Assembly (NCBI GenBank): GCA_018241765.1
Contig: JAFEDD010000004.1
Coordinates: forward strand, 195,672 to 255,733
Length of the DNA: 60,062 bases
Direction: 5' to 3'
Source of the DNA: Pseudomonadota bacterium
GTDB taxonomy: Bacteria > Pseudomonadota > Gammaproteobacteria > Burkholderiales > Casimicrobiaceae
The notes under the pieces are model-generated. The model did not search any database, had not been told where the DNA came from, and was given only the letters and a program-made list of their open reading frames with translations. Of this stretch, positions 25,091 through 34,312 are shown one piece after another (position 1 is the first letter of the stretch; the number at the start of each line of letters is the position of its first letter). The position numbers and the translations under genes are program-made.

Positions 25091-26128
25091 TCAGTGCAGC
25101 GGCAGCATCGGCCCGGCGAGCTGCGCATAGGGCGTCAGCGGCAGGCGCGCATGTTGCTGCGCGAGCTGCGCGAAGTAGTCCCGCACGGCGAGCCATTGCG
25201 CTCGGGCATCGGTGAGTCGGTTGAGGGCATCACGAAAGCTCATCGCACCCGGCAGATTCTCGGTGTACCAACCGATGTGCTTGCGCGCGCTGCGCACGCC
25301 GGTGTCACTGCCGTAGAGGGTGTAGTGCTGTTCCAGATGAGTCGCCATCAGCTCGGCCACTTCGGTGGTGGTCGGCGCCGGCGGCACCTCGCCCACAGCC
25401 AAATAGTGCTCGATGTCACGAAAGATCCACGGTCGACCCTGCGCCGCGCGCCCGATCATGACCGCATCGGCACCCGTGAATTCGAGCACCGCCTTCGCCC
25501 GTTGCGGCGAATCGATGTCGCCGTTGGCGATCACCGGAATCGACACCGCCGCTTTCACGGCGCGGATGGTGTCGTACTCCACCGTGCCGACGGCGAAATC
25601 GCAGGCACGGGTGCGGCCATGCACGGTGATGGCCCGCACCCCGACCGCTTCGGCCAGTTGCGCGATGCGCGGCGCATTGCGCGTCAGCGGACTCCAGCCG
25701 GTGCGCATCTTCAGCGTCACCGGCACATCGACGGCGGCAACCACCGCTTCGAGGATGCGCGCCACCAGCGCCTCGTCGCGCAGCAGCGCCGAACCGGCGT
25801 CGGCGCGGCACACCTTTTTCTTCGGGCACCCCATGTTGATGTCGATGATCTGCGCACCGCGCTCGACGTTGAAGCGTGCCGCCTCCGCCATCTGCGCCGG
25901 ATCATTGCCTGCAATCTGCACCGCGACGGGCGCCTGCTCACCGTCGTGGTCGAGTCGTCGCATCGACTTCGGTGTCTGCCACAGCTCGGGACGTGAGGCG
26001 ACCATCTCGCTCACCGCATAACCGGCCCCCAGGCTCCGACACAACGATCGGAACGGACGATCGGTGACACCGGCCATCGGTGCCACGGCGAGCCGATTTT
26101 TGAGGGAATAAGGCCCAATGCGCAGCAT
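25091..26128 (-). CDS. dusB: tRNA-dihydrouridine synthase B
   Basis: A 345-residue FMN enzyme reducing uridine in the tRNA D loop. Marks are LAVAPMAGVTDRPFRSLCR (13-31), INMGCPKKKV with the catalytic Cys near 101, GRTRACDF, VIANGDIDSPQ and GADAVMIGRAAQGRPWIF. It is the first gene of dusB-fis-purH-purD; the promoter should lie in the 97 bp before ATG 26128. Confidence 0.95.
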   Translation of the reverse strand: MLRIGPYSLKNRLAVAPMAGVTDRPFRSLCRSLGAGYAVSEMVASRPELWQTPKSMRRLDHDGEQAPVAVQIAGNDPAQMAEAARFNVERGAQIIDINMGCPKKKVCRADAGSALLRDEALVARILEAVVAAVDVPVTLKMRTGWSPLTRNAPRIAQLAEAVGVRAITVHGRTRACDFAVGTVEYDTIRAVKAAVSIPVIANGDIDSPQRAKAVLEFTGADAVMIGRAAQGRPWIFRDIEHYLAVGEVPPAPTTTEVAELMATHLEQHYTLYGSDTGVRSARKHIGWYTENLPGAMSFRDALNRLTDARAQWLAVRDYFAQLAQQHARLPLTPYAQLAGPMLPLH

Positions 26129-26225
26129 CAGCGTGCAAGCAGAAAAACGTGGGGGAGCGAAATGCGAGCGTGCGATTATAGCGAGCGCAATGCCCGAAAT
26201 TTAGGCAACGCACGCACACGCTCGC

Positions 26226-26660
26226 TCAAGCGCCGACCGGGTGCTCGGCCAGCCAGGCCTCGGGCGTGCGCACCGGACACGGCGCGTGGCGCCGCATCTT
26301 CAAGAGCACGCGGTCATAGCTGAGGATGGCGTGGGCGCCGCCACAAAACGCAGTCTCCAGAAATTTCTGGTCGTCGCGGTCGCTGCATCGCCGCAACGCA
26401 GCGACCGCCGCAGCGTCGATGCTCACCCATTCGACGAACGGTTCGAGCGTGCCGAGCGCGACGGCGATGCGCTCGGCTGAAAGCGCGAACTGCGGATAGG
26501 CCAACACTCGTCGAAGTTCGTCGTGGGTCGCCGCCGACATCAACGGGACCAACGCGCGGGCCTGCCATCCGCGTCGCAGCACCTCATGACGCGGGTCGTC
26601 GTACACGAGCGCCGAAACCAGCACGTTGGTGTCGAGCACCAAGCGCGGCGACGCGCTCAT
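26226..26660 (-). CDS. PIN domain protein (putative VapC-like nuclease)
   Basis: A 144-residue PIN domain protein. Acidic residues fit the family: LVLDTNVLVSALVY (Asp10), a Glu in THDELRRVL, and the late pair SDRDDQKFLETA. The annotation would be 'putative toxin-antitoxin toxin component, PIN family'. No antitoxin gene of the AbrB, Phd or RHH type adjoins it: the gene begins 11 bp after the 3-hydroxybutyrate dehydrogenase stop and probably shares its transcript. ATG 26660 is chosen over the longer frame because the core starts just after it. Confidence 0.8.
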   Translation of the reverse strand: MSASPRLVLDTNVLVSALVYDDPRHEVLRRGWQARALVPLMSAATHDELRRVLAYPQFALSAERIAVALGTLEPFVEWVSIDAAAVAALRRCSDRDDQKFLETAFCGGAHAILSYDRVLLKMRRHAPCPVRTPEAWLAEHPVGA

Positions 26661-26671
26661 CGCGGCGCCCG

Positions 26672-27460
26672 TTACTGCGCCGTCCAGCCGCCATCCATCG
26701 AATAGGCGCTGCCGGTGATCGAACCGCCGGCATCGCTGCAAAGAAACAGCGCGAGCTCGGCCAGATGTTCCGGCGTCACGAAGCGCTCGCTGGGCTGCTT
26801 CTCGCCGACCAGCTGTCGTGTGGCCTCATCGATCGAACAGTGCTGCGCGGTGGCGCGGGCCTCGATCTGCTTGCGCACGAGCGGCGTGTCGACCCAGCCG
26901 GGGCAGATCGCGTTGCAGGTGATCTGCGCCTTTGCGTTCTCGAGTGCGGTGACTTTCGTCAGTCCGACGATGCCGTGTTTCGCGGCAACGTAGGCGCTCT
27001 TGTTCACCGATGCCACCAAGCCGTGTGCCGAGGCGATGTTGATGATGCGCCCCCAACCGCGCTGCTGCATGTCGGCCAACGCGATCTTGCTGGTGTGAAA
27101 CGCGCTGGAGAGGTTGATCGCGATCACGGCATCCCAGCGGTCGTCCGGAAAATCGGGAATGGCGGCAACGTGCTGAATGCCGGCGTTGTTGACCAGAATG
27201 TCGATACGCCCGCAGATGGCGATCGTCTGCTTGACCAGCGCCTGAGCCTCGGCCCCCTTGGCGAGATCGGCGGGAATGAAGTGCACAGGCGTTTTCGCCG
27301 ATTCGGCAATTTCTTCGCGCAGGCGATCGATGGCCGCCGGATCGCCAAACCCGTTCATGACGATTTCGGCACCCGCCTGCGCCAGACGCCGCGCCATGGC
27401 CAGGCCGATTCCGCTCGTCGAGCCGGTCACCAGGGCGACACGATGGTTGAGTTGAGTCAT
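26672..27460 (-). CDS. bdhA: 3-hydroxybutyrate dehydrogenase (SDR family)
   Basis: A 262-residue short-chain dehydrogenase. GSTSGIGLAMA (13-23) is the NAD loop, NNAGIQH the stabilising motif and Ser144-Tyr157-Lys161 the catalytic triad (SAYVAAKHG). The terminal SMDGGWTAQ and the segment QHVAAIPDFP are typical of D-3-hydroxybutyrate dehydrogenases, which make acetoacetate when stored poly-hydroxybutyrate is used. GGGAGGA precedes ATG 27460. It diverges from yqgE; the PIN gene follows on the same strand. No pha genes are in the window. Confidence 0.88.
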   Translation of the reverse strand: MTQLNHRVALVTGSTSGIGLAMARRLAQAGAEIVMNGFGDPAAIDRLREEIAESAKTPVHFIPADLAKGAEAQALVKQTIAICGRIDILVNNAGIQHVAAIPDFPDDRWDAVIAINLSSAFHTSKIALADMQQRGWGRIINIASAHGLVASVNKSAYVAAKHGIVGLTKVTALENAKAQITCNAICPGWVDTPLVRKQIEARATAQHCSIDEATRQLVGEKQPSERFVTPEHLAELALFLCSDAGGSITGSAYSMDGGWTAQ

Positions 27461-27566
27461 GGTCGTTCCTCCCGCTAACTGGGTTTGCTGCGCAGCATCA
27501 TAACCGAGCGCATCGGAGGCGACACGTCGGCCGATCGACCGGGGCGGCGAACGTAGAATATGGCGC

Positions 27567-28127
27567 ATGGAACCGAGCTCTCTCGCTGGTCACTTTCTGA
27601 TCGCCATGCCGGCGATGGAAGACCCCAATTTCAAGGGCACGGTGACCTATCTTTGCGAGCACAACGAGCGCGGCGCGCTCGGCGTCGTCGTCAACCGGGC
27701 GACCGACCTGACGATGGAGTCGCTGTTCGAACAAATCGAGATCAAGGTGCCCGATCAGGCGCTCGCGCAGCGTCGCGTGCGCTTCGGTGGCCCGGTGAGC
27801 GTCGAGCACGGTTTCGTGCTTCACCGTTCGCACGGCAGCTGGAACTCCTCGATCGTCGTCAGTGATGAGCTCTCGCTCACGACCTCGAAGGACATCCTCG
27901 AGGCCGTCGCCGAGGGCAACGGCCCCCGCGAGTGGCTGCTGACGCTCGGCTATGCCGGGTGGGGCGCGGGGCAGCTCGAAGAGGAAATCGCGGCCAACGC
28001 TTGGCTCACCGTGCACGCCGATGCCGATCTGCTGTTTGCCACCGAACCGGAAGCGCTGCTCGATGCGGCCATCGCGCAACTCGGCATCGACCGCTTTGCG
28101 CTCTCCAGTGTGGCCGGGCACGCGTGA
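27567..28127 (+). CDS. yqgE: UPF0301 protein YqgE/AlgH
   Basis: A 186-residue member of the YqgE/AlgH family: LAGHFLIAMPAMEDPNFKGT at the start, GALGVVVNRAT, RVRFGGPVSVEHGFVLHR and GYAGWGAGQLEEEI. Molecular function is not established; AlgH was first named for alginate gene regulation in Pseudomonas. A -10-like TAGAAT (27554-27559) ends only 7 bp before the ATG and I see no ribosome site, so the transcript may be leaderless. Its stop overlaps the ruvX start by 4 bp (GTGA). Confidence 0.93.
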   Translation: MEPSSLAGHFLIAMPAMEDPNFKGTVTYLCEHNERGALGVVVNRATDLTMESLFEQIEIKVPDQALAQRRVRFGGPVSVEHGFVLHRSHGSWNSSIVVSDELSLTTSKDILEAVAEGNGPREWLLTLGYAGWGAGQLEEEIAANAWLTVHADADLLFATEPEALLDAAIAQLGIDRFALSSVAGHA

Positions 28128-28555
28128 AACCACGCACCTATCTCGCGTTCGACTTCGGTGAACGCCGTATCGGTGTGGCCATCGGCAACGATCTGACCGC
28201 GACGGCACGGTCGCTGACCACGATCGAGGCGTGCGATGACGACGCGCGCTTCGCAGCGGTGAAGCGTCTCGTGAACGAGTGGATTCCCGACGCCTTCATC
28301 GTCGGCCGCCCGAGCCATCCCGACGGCACCGCCCACGAAATGACGGCGCGCTGTGAGCGTTTTGCGCGGCAGCTGCACGGACGCTTCGCACAGCCAACCT
28401 ATTTGGTCGATGAGCGCTACACCAGCGTCGACGCAGCGCAGGCGCTGACCGCGCATCGAAGCAAGGCGACACTCAAGAAGGCTGCCATCGATGCCGAAGC
28501 GGCAGCCGAGATTCTGCGTCGCTACTTCGCCGAAGGCGCGGTGGCGACCGCATGA
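28124..28555 (+). CDS. ruvX: Holliday junction resolvase-like pre-16S rRNA nuclease YqgF/RuvX
   Basis: A 143-residue RNase H-fold protein starting at GTG 28124. TYLAFDFGERRIGVAIG holds the first catalytic Asp, AFIVGRPSHPDG the mid motif, and LVDERYTSVDA and AIDAEAAAEIL the other acidic residues. YqgF is needed for 16S rRNA 5' end maturation and was earlier proposed as a resolvase. It is translationally coupled to yqgE and followed by pyrR 37 bp later, a conserved betaproteobacterial order. Confidence 0.93.
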   Translation: MKPRTYLAFDFGERRIGVAIGNDLTATARSLTTIEACDDDARFAAVKRLVNEWIPDAFIVGRPSHPDGTAHEMTARCERFARQLHGRFAQPTYLVDERYTSVDAAQALTAHRSKATLKKAAIDAEAAAEILRRYFAEGAVATA

Positions 28556-28592
28556 AGCGCGCACCGCGATCCCTCGCAGCAAGGCGACCCTC

Positions 28593-29105
28593 ATGAGCGA
28601 ACACCTCCTCCCCGACGCCGAACTCCTGTTCGCCACGCTGAAAGAACGCATGGCGCCCGCCATCGCCTACGACGCGCGTCTGGTGGGCGTCTACTCGGGC
28701 GGCGCGTGGCTTGCCGACCGGCTCGCCGCCGAACTCGACGGCGAGCATCCGGTCGGCTACATCGACGTCTCCTTCTATCGCGACGATCTCGCCACCAGCG
28801 GCCTCAAGGCCACGGTGCGGAGCACGCAGATTCCGTTCTCGGTGCAGGATGCGCACATCGTGCTGGTCGACGACGTGCTGTTCACGGGACGCTCGATTCG
28901 CGCCGCCGTCAACACGCTGTTCGACTACGGCCGCCCCGCCTCGGTGCAGCTCGCGGTGCTCGTCGATCGCGGCGGGCGCGAGCTGCCGATCGCGGCCGAC
29001 TACGTCGGCGCGCCGCTCATCGTGGCGCGCGAACTGATGCTCGCGCTCGATCGCCACGACGACGGAACGTTCGTGTTGACGACCGAACCGTGGAAGGCCA
29101 GGTGA
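28593..29105 (+). CDS. pyrR: Bifunctional pyr operon regulator / uracil phosphoribosyltransferase
   Basis: A 170-residue type I phosphoribosyltransferase with the PRPP loop [16 protein letters not shown] (about 90-105) and [13 protein letters not shown], as in PyrR. In Gram-positives PyrR binds pyr leader RNA and causes attenuation; in proteobacteria the RNA target is less clear. I see no obvious antiterminator stem-loop in front of it or before yqgE. Its TGA overlaps the pyrB ATG by one base. Confidence 0.92.
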   Translation: MSEHLLPDAELLFATLKERMAPAIAYDARLVGVYSGGAWLADRLAAELDGEHPVGYIDVSFYRDDLATSGLKATVRSTQIPFSVQDAHIVLVDDVLFTGRSIRAAVNTLFDYGRPASVQLAVLVDRGGRELPIAADYVGAPLIVARELMLALDRHDDGTFVLTTEPWKAR

Positions 29106-30067
29106 TGCTTGCCCGAAAAAATCTGCAATTGAACGAGCATGGGGATCTGCATCACCTGCTCGCCATCGAAGGGCTGCCACGGCGCATCATCGAGCGCATT
29201 CTCGATACGGCGGAGAGCTTCGTCGGCATCAATGAGCGTGAGGTCAAGGTCGTGCCGCTGTTGCGCGGCAAATCCATCTTCAACATCTTCTTTGAAAACT
29301 CGACACGCACCCGCACGACCTTCGAAATCGCCGCCAAGCGGCTTTCGGCCGACGTCGTCAACCTCGACGTTGCGCGATCGAGCACCAGCAAGGGCGAGAC
29401 CATTCTCGACACGATCGCCAATCTGACGGCGATGCATGCCGACATGTTCGTCGTGCGTCACAGTGAGAGCGGCGCGCCGTACCTGATCGCACAGCACGCG
29501 GCGCCCCACGTGCATGTCGTCAACGCGGGTGACGGTCGGCACGAACATCCGACGCAGGGGCTGCTCGACATGTTCACGATCCGGCACTACAAAAAGGATT
29601 TCACGCGGCTGACCGTGGCGATCGTGGGCGATGTGCTGCATTCGCGCGTGGCTCGTTCGCAAATACACGCGCTGACCACGCTCGGCGTGCCGGAGCTGCG
29701 CGTCATCGGGCCGCGCACGCTGCTTCCGCTCGACGCCGAACGGCTCGGCGTGCGGGTGTTCGATTCGCTCGACGAGGGGCTCAAGGGCGTCGACGTGGTG
29801 ACCATGCTGCGCCTGCAAAATGAGCGAATGAGCGGTGCGCTTTTGCCTTCGGCCAGTGAATATTTCGCACGTTACGGTCTGACGCCGCAGCGGCTCGCGC
29901 TCGCCAAACCCGATGCCATCGTGTTGCATCCGGGGCCGATGAATCGTGGCGTCGAGATCGATTCCGCCGTTGCCGATGGCGCGCAATCGGTCATCCTGCC
30001 CCAAGTCACCTTCGGCATCGCCGTGCGTATGGCCGTCATGGCGATCCTCGCAGGAGCGACCCGATGA
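29105..30067 (+). CDS. pyrB: Aspartate carbamoyltransferase catalytic subunit
   Basis: A 320-residue transcarbamoylase for the committed step of pyrimidine synthesis. The carbamoyl phosphate motif [12 protein letters not shown] is at 63-74; the later [12 protein letters not shown] and [13 protein letters not shown] are typical. The ATG overlaps the pyrR stop, and the 3' end overlaps the next gene by 4 bp (ATGA). No pyrI regulatory subunit is present, consistent with the class A enzyme that assembles with the pseudo-dihydroorotase encoded next. Confidence 0.96.
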   Translation: MLARKNLQLNEHGDLHHLLAIEGLPRRIIERILDTAESFVGINEREVKVVPLLRGKSIFNIFFENSTRTRTTFEIAAKRLSADVVNLDVARSSTSKGETILDTIANLTAMHADMFVVRHSESGAPYLIAQHAAPHVHVVNAGDGRHEHPTQGLLDMFTIRHYKKDFTRLTVAIVGDVLHSRVARSQIHALTTLGVPELRVIGPRTLLPLDAERLGVRVFDSLDEGLKGVDVVTMLRLQNERMSGALLPSASEYFARYGLTPQRLALAKPDAIVLHPGPMNRGVEIDSAVADGAQSVILPQVTFGIAVRMAVMAILAGATR

Positions 30068-31326
30068 AGATCGCGATTCGCAACGGGCGATTGATCGATC
30101 CGGCCTCGGGCAGCGACCGCCAGGTCGATGTCTTCATCGCGGCGGGCCGCATCGTGGCCATCGGGGAGGCGCCGTCCGGCTGGCACGGCAATCGCGATAT
30201 CGATGCCTCGGGTTGCATCGTGGCGCCGGGCCTCGTCGATCTCGCCGTGCACGTCAAGCGCGGCACCCTCGCCACCGAGATGGCTGCCGCTGCCGCGGGC
30301 GGCGTGACGAGCATGGTCTGCTCACCCGACACCGACCCGGTGCTCGACGAGCCGGGCTTGGTCGACATGCTGCGCTGGCGCGCACAGTCCTTCCATGGCG
30401 CACGCCTGCATCCGCTGGGTGCGCTGACCAAAGAGCTGGCCGGTGAGCAATTGGCGGAGCTTTCGAAGCTTTCGCTGGCCGGATGCATCGCGTTTTCGCA
30501 AGCGGACAAGCCGATCGTCGATCACCAGGTGCTGCTGCGAGCCATGCAGTACGCGACCACCTTTGGCTTTGCCGTGTGGCTGCGCCCGGAAGAGACGCAT
30601 CTCGCCAAAGGAGGCGTCGCGCATGAGGGCGAAATGGCAACCCGACTGGGGCTTGCCGGCATCCCGTCGAGCGCCGAGATCATCGCTCTCGCCACGCATC
30701 TCGAACTCGCTCGCGTCACCGGCACGCGACTGCACGTCTGTCGCGTGTCGACGGCAGACGCGGTGGAAATGTTGCGCGAAGCCAAGCGCCGAGGCATTCG
30801 CGTCAGCGCGGACGTTGCCGTCCATCAGTTGCACCTGACGGACGTCGACATCGGCCATTTCGACACCCAATGCCGCCTGACGCCACCGCTGCGCAGCGCC
30901 CGCGACCGTGACGCCCTTCGCGCGGGCGTGCTCGACGGCACCATCGATGCGATCGTTTCCGATCACACGCCCCGCCCGGACGGCAGCAAGCAACTGCCGT
31001 TCGCCGAGGCCGCCCCCGGCGCCAGCGGACTCGAAACGCTTCTGTCATTGACGTTGCGATTTGCCGACGCGGTCGGCGTCGATCCCGCTCAGGCGTTGGC
31101 CTGGATCACGCAACGCCCTGCCGGTGTCGCGAACCTGTCGGCCGGCCGAATCGCCCTGGACGCTCCGGCCGATCTTTGCGTATTCGATGCAACGGCCTAC
31201 CGCATCGTCAATCGCGCTGGCTTGCGCAGCGCCGGCAAGAATTCACCGTTTCTCGGCTACGAGCTTCCGGGCGTCGTGCGCGCCACGGTGGCGGGTGGCC
31301 ACATCGCCTACGAGTTGGCCGCTTAG
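30064..31326 (+). CDS. pyrX: Non-catalytic dihydroorotase-like subunit (PyrC'/PyrX)
   Basis: A 420-residue dihydroorotase-fold protein that has lost its metal site. The HxH of active enzymes (DLHVH) is DLAVH here (Ala61, His63); the HPED/HCED His is replaced in WLRPEET; and the HVST His is Arg227 in LHVCRVSTA. The late Asp (IVSDHTP) remains. In pseudomonads such a protein is needed to assemble active aspartate transcarbamoylase with PyrB. Overlap with pyrB is 4 bp (ATGA). The stop TAG (31324-31326) takes its A and G from the start of the fold-back element. The catalytic pyrC must be elsewhere. Confidence 0.9.
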   Translation: MKIAIRNGRLIDPASGSDRQVDVFIAAGRIVAIGEAPSGWHGNRDIDASGCIVAPGLVDLAVHVKRGTLATEMAAAAAGGVTSMVCSPDTDPVLDEPGLVDMLRWRAQSFHGARLHPLGALTKELAGEQLAELSKLSLAGCIAFSQADKPIVDHQVLLRAMQYATTFGFAVWLRPEETHLAKGGVAHEGEMATRLGLAGIPSSAEIIALATHLELARVTGTRLHVCRVSTADAVEMLREAKRRGIRVSADVAVHQLHLTDVDIGHFDTQCRLTPPLRSARDRDALRAGVLDGTIDAIVSDHTPRPDGSKQLPFAEAAPGASGLETLLSLTLRFADAVGVDPAQALAWITQRPAGVANLSAGRIALDAPADLCVFDATAYRIVNRAGLRSAGKNSPFLGYELPGVVRATVAGGHIAYELAA

Positions 31327-31485
31327 AACTTGTCCGTAAATAAGAGGGGATGGGCAACGCTGGCAGTTTTGTTGCAATCGAGGTGTCTTTTTCGCAACCA
31401 TGGCGGGGCTATGGTGAGAAAAAGCAACGAAGAGTGCGACGAAACTGCCCAATTGACCGCCCCGGTTTATTTACGGACAAGTTCT
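31325..31485. mobile_element. 161-bp fold-back (MITE-like) element with 19-bp perfect terminal inverted repeats
   Basis: AGAACTTGTCCGTAAATAA at 31325-31343 is the exact reverse complement of 31467-31485. The interior is also nearly symmetrical: TGGCAGTTTTGTTGCA on the left corresponds to the reverse complement of TGCGACGAAACTGCCCA on the right, and TTTTTCGCAACCATGG to the complement of CTATGGTGAGAAAAAGC around a short centre. No coding capacity. A clear target duplication is not seen. It lies between convergent genes and can act as a two-way terminator-like hairpin. Confidence 0.82.
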
Positions 31486-31602
31486 TGGTCCCGACGCACC
31501 GAAGGCGCGGGCCGCCGGGTCGATGCTCGTCGACCCGCTCCGCGAATGCCCGAGCCGAGGACGATGTCGCGCGACAATCGAGCGCCCGTCGGCGCCCGTT
31601 CC

Positions 31603-34173
31603 TCAGACAGGCGGCAGCAACTCGGCGGCGCTGACGTCGATGCGATCGGCGTAGAACGCGACGATCGCCTTGGCTTGCTCCGCAGCGAGGCGCTCCACGC
31701 ACGCGCGCGCCTGCAAACCGATGCGCGCGCGCAGCATGCCATCCTCCGCCAGACGTGCGAGCGTGGCCAGCGCATCGCCTTCGGTGGCGACACAGAAGCC
31801 ATTCACCCCGTGTTCGACAACCTCGGCGAAACCCATGATTTCTCCGATGATGACGACCGGAATCGCCATCGCCATGGCTTCGGCGATGACATTGCCGCCC
31901 GTCTCGTACCAGTAGGGATGCGCGCGGTACACGAAGCAGTCGAGTGACGCCAGAAAGTCGACGGCCGATTCCGACCCGGCCGCGATGACTTCGATGCGCT
32001 CCCGGCCGTCGCCACGCTCACCGTGCTGCAGCGCCGAAGCGATGACGCTCGCGCCCATCAGTCGCACCCGGTGGCCGGCTCGAGCGACCTCCCGAAAGAA
32101 CGCGGGATCGTTTGGATGATGTTTCAGGGGGTCGTCACGACAGTGACGCCCGACGGTGAAGGCCGTGCCAGCGCGTGAACGGTGCGGTTCGGATGGCCGG
32201 AAGCGCGCAAGATCGGGCATCGGAAGTTCGACCCCGCCCGACAACCCGACGCGAGCGCGAAACTGGGCCGACGGATAGCTGAAGTCCACCCGCAGCCGTC
32301 GTCCGCATCGCTCAATTTCGGTGAGTCGCTCCAGAACGGCTTGAGGCTGGTCGATGTTGTTGCGAATCACCAAACGGTGACAGCGCGTGTGCTGCAACCA
32401 TTCGCCCAACGCGACGAACTGACCGATCAGGACGATCGTACCGTCGGCCGGAAATCGGTGCGACTCGGCGTCGATGACCGTGGCGCCGCTTTCCCGCCAA
32501 TCCGGGTGAATCGGGGTGGTTGACCACAGCCGCACGGGCAGGTGCGGCGCGAGGATGCGTTGCAGATTGATGGCATGCCGCTCGGATCCGCCCACTTGGG
32601 CGAGATCGGCGACGATGTGCACGACGGCAGCATCCCCCGCTGTCGTCGCGACTTCGTCTGGCATCAGTCGTTCGCGAATACGCCCCACCTCACGGTACAC
32701 CGAGGCAGCAAAGATCGGCGCGTGTCGCCGCTCGGCGCATTGGTGCAATAGTGCGCCCGCCGGCGAATCGGGATCCCGTTGCAGCGCGCGAATGAGGAAC
32801 CGCTCCGCCTGCGCCTCGTCGCCCACGGCAAGCGCCAGCGCCCCCGCTGCGCCCGCTTGTACGGCATCGCTCAACTCCTCGACCACGATGCCGGCCAGAA
32901 GAGCGAGCGCGCGCGTGGACTCGCCCGCCCGCTGCGCCACGTTGGCCCGCTGCAAGGCGTCCACTTGCGCTGTCGGGGTTGCTGGCGCGACGGATGTCGT
33001 GGTCTTGATGCCGCCGAGCAGGCCGTGGCAATCCTTGTATCGGCGGCCACTGCCACAGGCACACGGGGCCAGTCGCCCCGGCTGCCGCGCCAATGACGCG
33101 GGCCGCGGCGGCGGCGATTCCGCGGGCAACCGGGATAGCCATGCGAGCGCATCATCGCGAACACGGGCGTCGCGCGTCGCACGACTTGCCGCAACACGCG
33201 CGGCGGCCACCTCCCCGATGGCGGCAAGCGTCTGTGCCAACGTCAGATGAAACTCGCCAGCATCCGGCATGATGTCGACGGCGCGTTCGATTCGCTTGCG
33301 CGCAGACGTCAGTTCGCCCGCTTCGAAATCGAGGCGCCCCAGTCCGTGCAGCGCATTCGGATCATCCGGATACTCCCTCAGTACCGCTTCGAACGTGGCG
33401 CGGGCGGCATCGCGGTCGCCCCGAAGGTAGGCGGCCACGGCGGCCCGACTGCCCATCGCCGCGCGAAGCGTGTGGTAGAGGCCGCTGCCCGCCCATTTGG
33501 CGCGCAGCAGCGCCTCGTAGGGGATATGTCGTTCGGGGTGCCGGTTGTCACCGACGGCGGTGCCCGACGTGCCGATAGCCGACCGATAGTTGAAGGCCGT
33601 CACGGGCACCATGATGAAGTCGTCGTGCTCGGCGATCTGGGCCAGGAAGTCACGATCCTCACACACGCTCAGCCGCTCGTCGAAGCGACACCCCAGCGCG
33701 ACGACGCGCCGATTGATGAGCGCCGCCGGCCAATAGAAGAGAGGGCCGCAGAACATCAGCGCCCGATTGAACGGAACGCCGAAGGTGCGAATCACGGACC
33801 CGTCCGGCGCCAACATCCGTGACGAGCCGTAGAACAGCAATCGGTCGGGCTGTTGACCGGCAAAGCGCAGCATCGACGACACGAAATCGGCGTCGTAGAA
33901 GTCATCATCGTCGAGAAAGCAGATCCACTCCCCGGTGGCACCAAGCAATCCAACGTTGGCGGCGTGCGGACGCGGCAGGCGCTGACCGCTGCCGAGCAGC
34001 CGGACGCTGTGCCCCGATCGCCATGGCAAATCCGGCAACGGAGGATGATTGCCGCCCGTGGCGTCGACGACGAGCACCTCGATCCGTGCGTGATCCTGCG
34101 CCACGAGGGAGCGCAGGGCGTCGCGGAGATACGGGCGCCCCATGCTGCGAACAACGACGGTAACCAGTGTCAA
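31603..34173 (-). CDS. Large glycosyltransferase with GT2, TPR, SEC-C and GT-B domains
   Basis: An 856-residue protein. Residues 1-230 are a family 2 glycosyltransferase (VTVVVRSMGRPYLRDAL; metal site FLDDDDF at 87-92). About 245-360 are TPR-like repeats (ALHGLGRLDFEAGELTSA). At about 369-384 sits a SEC-C zinc motif, CACGSGRRYKDCHG. A second TPR-like stretch follows, and the C-terminus (about 515-856) is a GT-B fold with VGGSERHAINLQRIL and YETGGNVIAEAMAMAIP. An in-frame stop just upstream and the early GT2 strand point to TTG 34173 as start; ATG 34143 is possible. Probably makes a surface glycan; the acceptor is unknown. It stands alone. Confidence 0.82.
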   Translation of the reverse strand: MTLVTVVVRSMGRPYLRDALRSLVAQDHARIEVLVVDATGGNHPPLPDLPWRSGHSVRLLGSGQRLPRPHAANVGLLGATGEWICFLDDDDFYDADFVSSMLRFAGQQPDRLLFYGSSRMLAPDGSVIRTFGVPFNRALMFCGPLFYWPAALINRRVVALGCRFDERLSVCEDRDFLAQIAEHDDFIMVPVTAFNYRSAIGTSGTAVGDNRHPERHIPYEALLRAKWAGSGLYHTLRAAMGSRAAVAAYLRGDRDAARATFEAVLREYPDDPNALHGLGRLDFEAGELTSARKRIERAVDIMPDAGEFHLTLAQTLAAIGEVAAARVAASRATRDARVRDDALAWLSRLPAESPPPRPASLARQPGRLAPCACGSGRRYKDCHGLLGGIKTTTSVAPATPTAQVDALQRANVAQRAGESTRALALLAGIVVEELSDAVQAGAAGALALAVGDEAQAERFLIRALQRDPDSPAGALLHQCAERRHAPIFAASVYREVGRIRERLMPDEVATTAGDAAVVHIVADLAQVGGSERHAINLQRILAPHLPVRLWSTTPIHPDWRESGATVIDAESHRFPADGTIVLIGQFVALGEWLQHTRCHRLVIRNNIDQPQAVLERLTEIERCGRRLRVDFSYPSAQFRARVGLSGGVELPMPDLARFRPSEPHRSRAGTAFTVGRHCRDDPLKHHPNDPAFFREVARAGHRVRLMGASVIASALQHGERGDGRERIEVIAAGSESAVDFLASLDCFVYRAHPYWYETGGNVIAEAMAMAIPVVIIGEIMGFAEVVEHGVNGFCVATEGDALATLARLAEDGMLRARIGLQARACVERLAAEQAKAIVAFYADRIDVSAAELLPPV

Positions 34174-34312
34174 GACAGTTCACGGCCGCCGCCCCGTTCC
34201 AGCGGCGGGCGACGACGGCACGATATGGCAATGGTCAAATGCTACGTCATCGGCATGTCCAGGGCACGATGAACATGTAGCGCCTGTTCCCGTCGGCCCC
34301 GCAATGCCTAGG

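Noticed and set aside
30064-31326. Active dihydroorotase PyrC
   Set aside because: Three metal-binding His positions are replaced, and the overlap with pyrB is that of the non-catalytic subunit.
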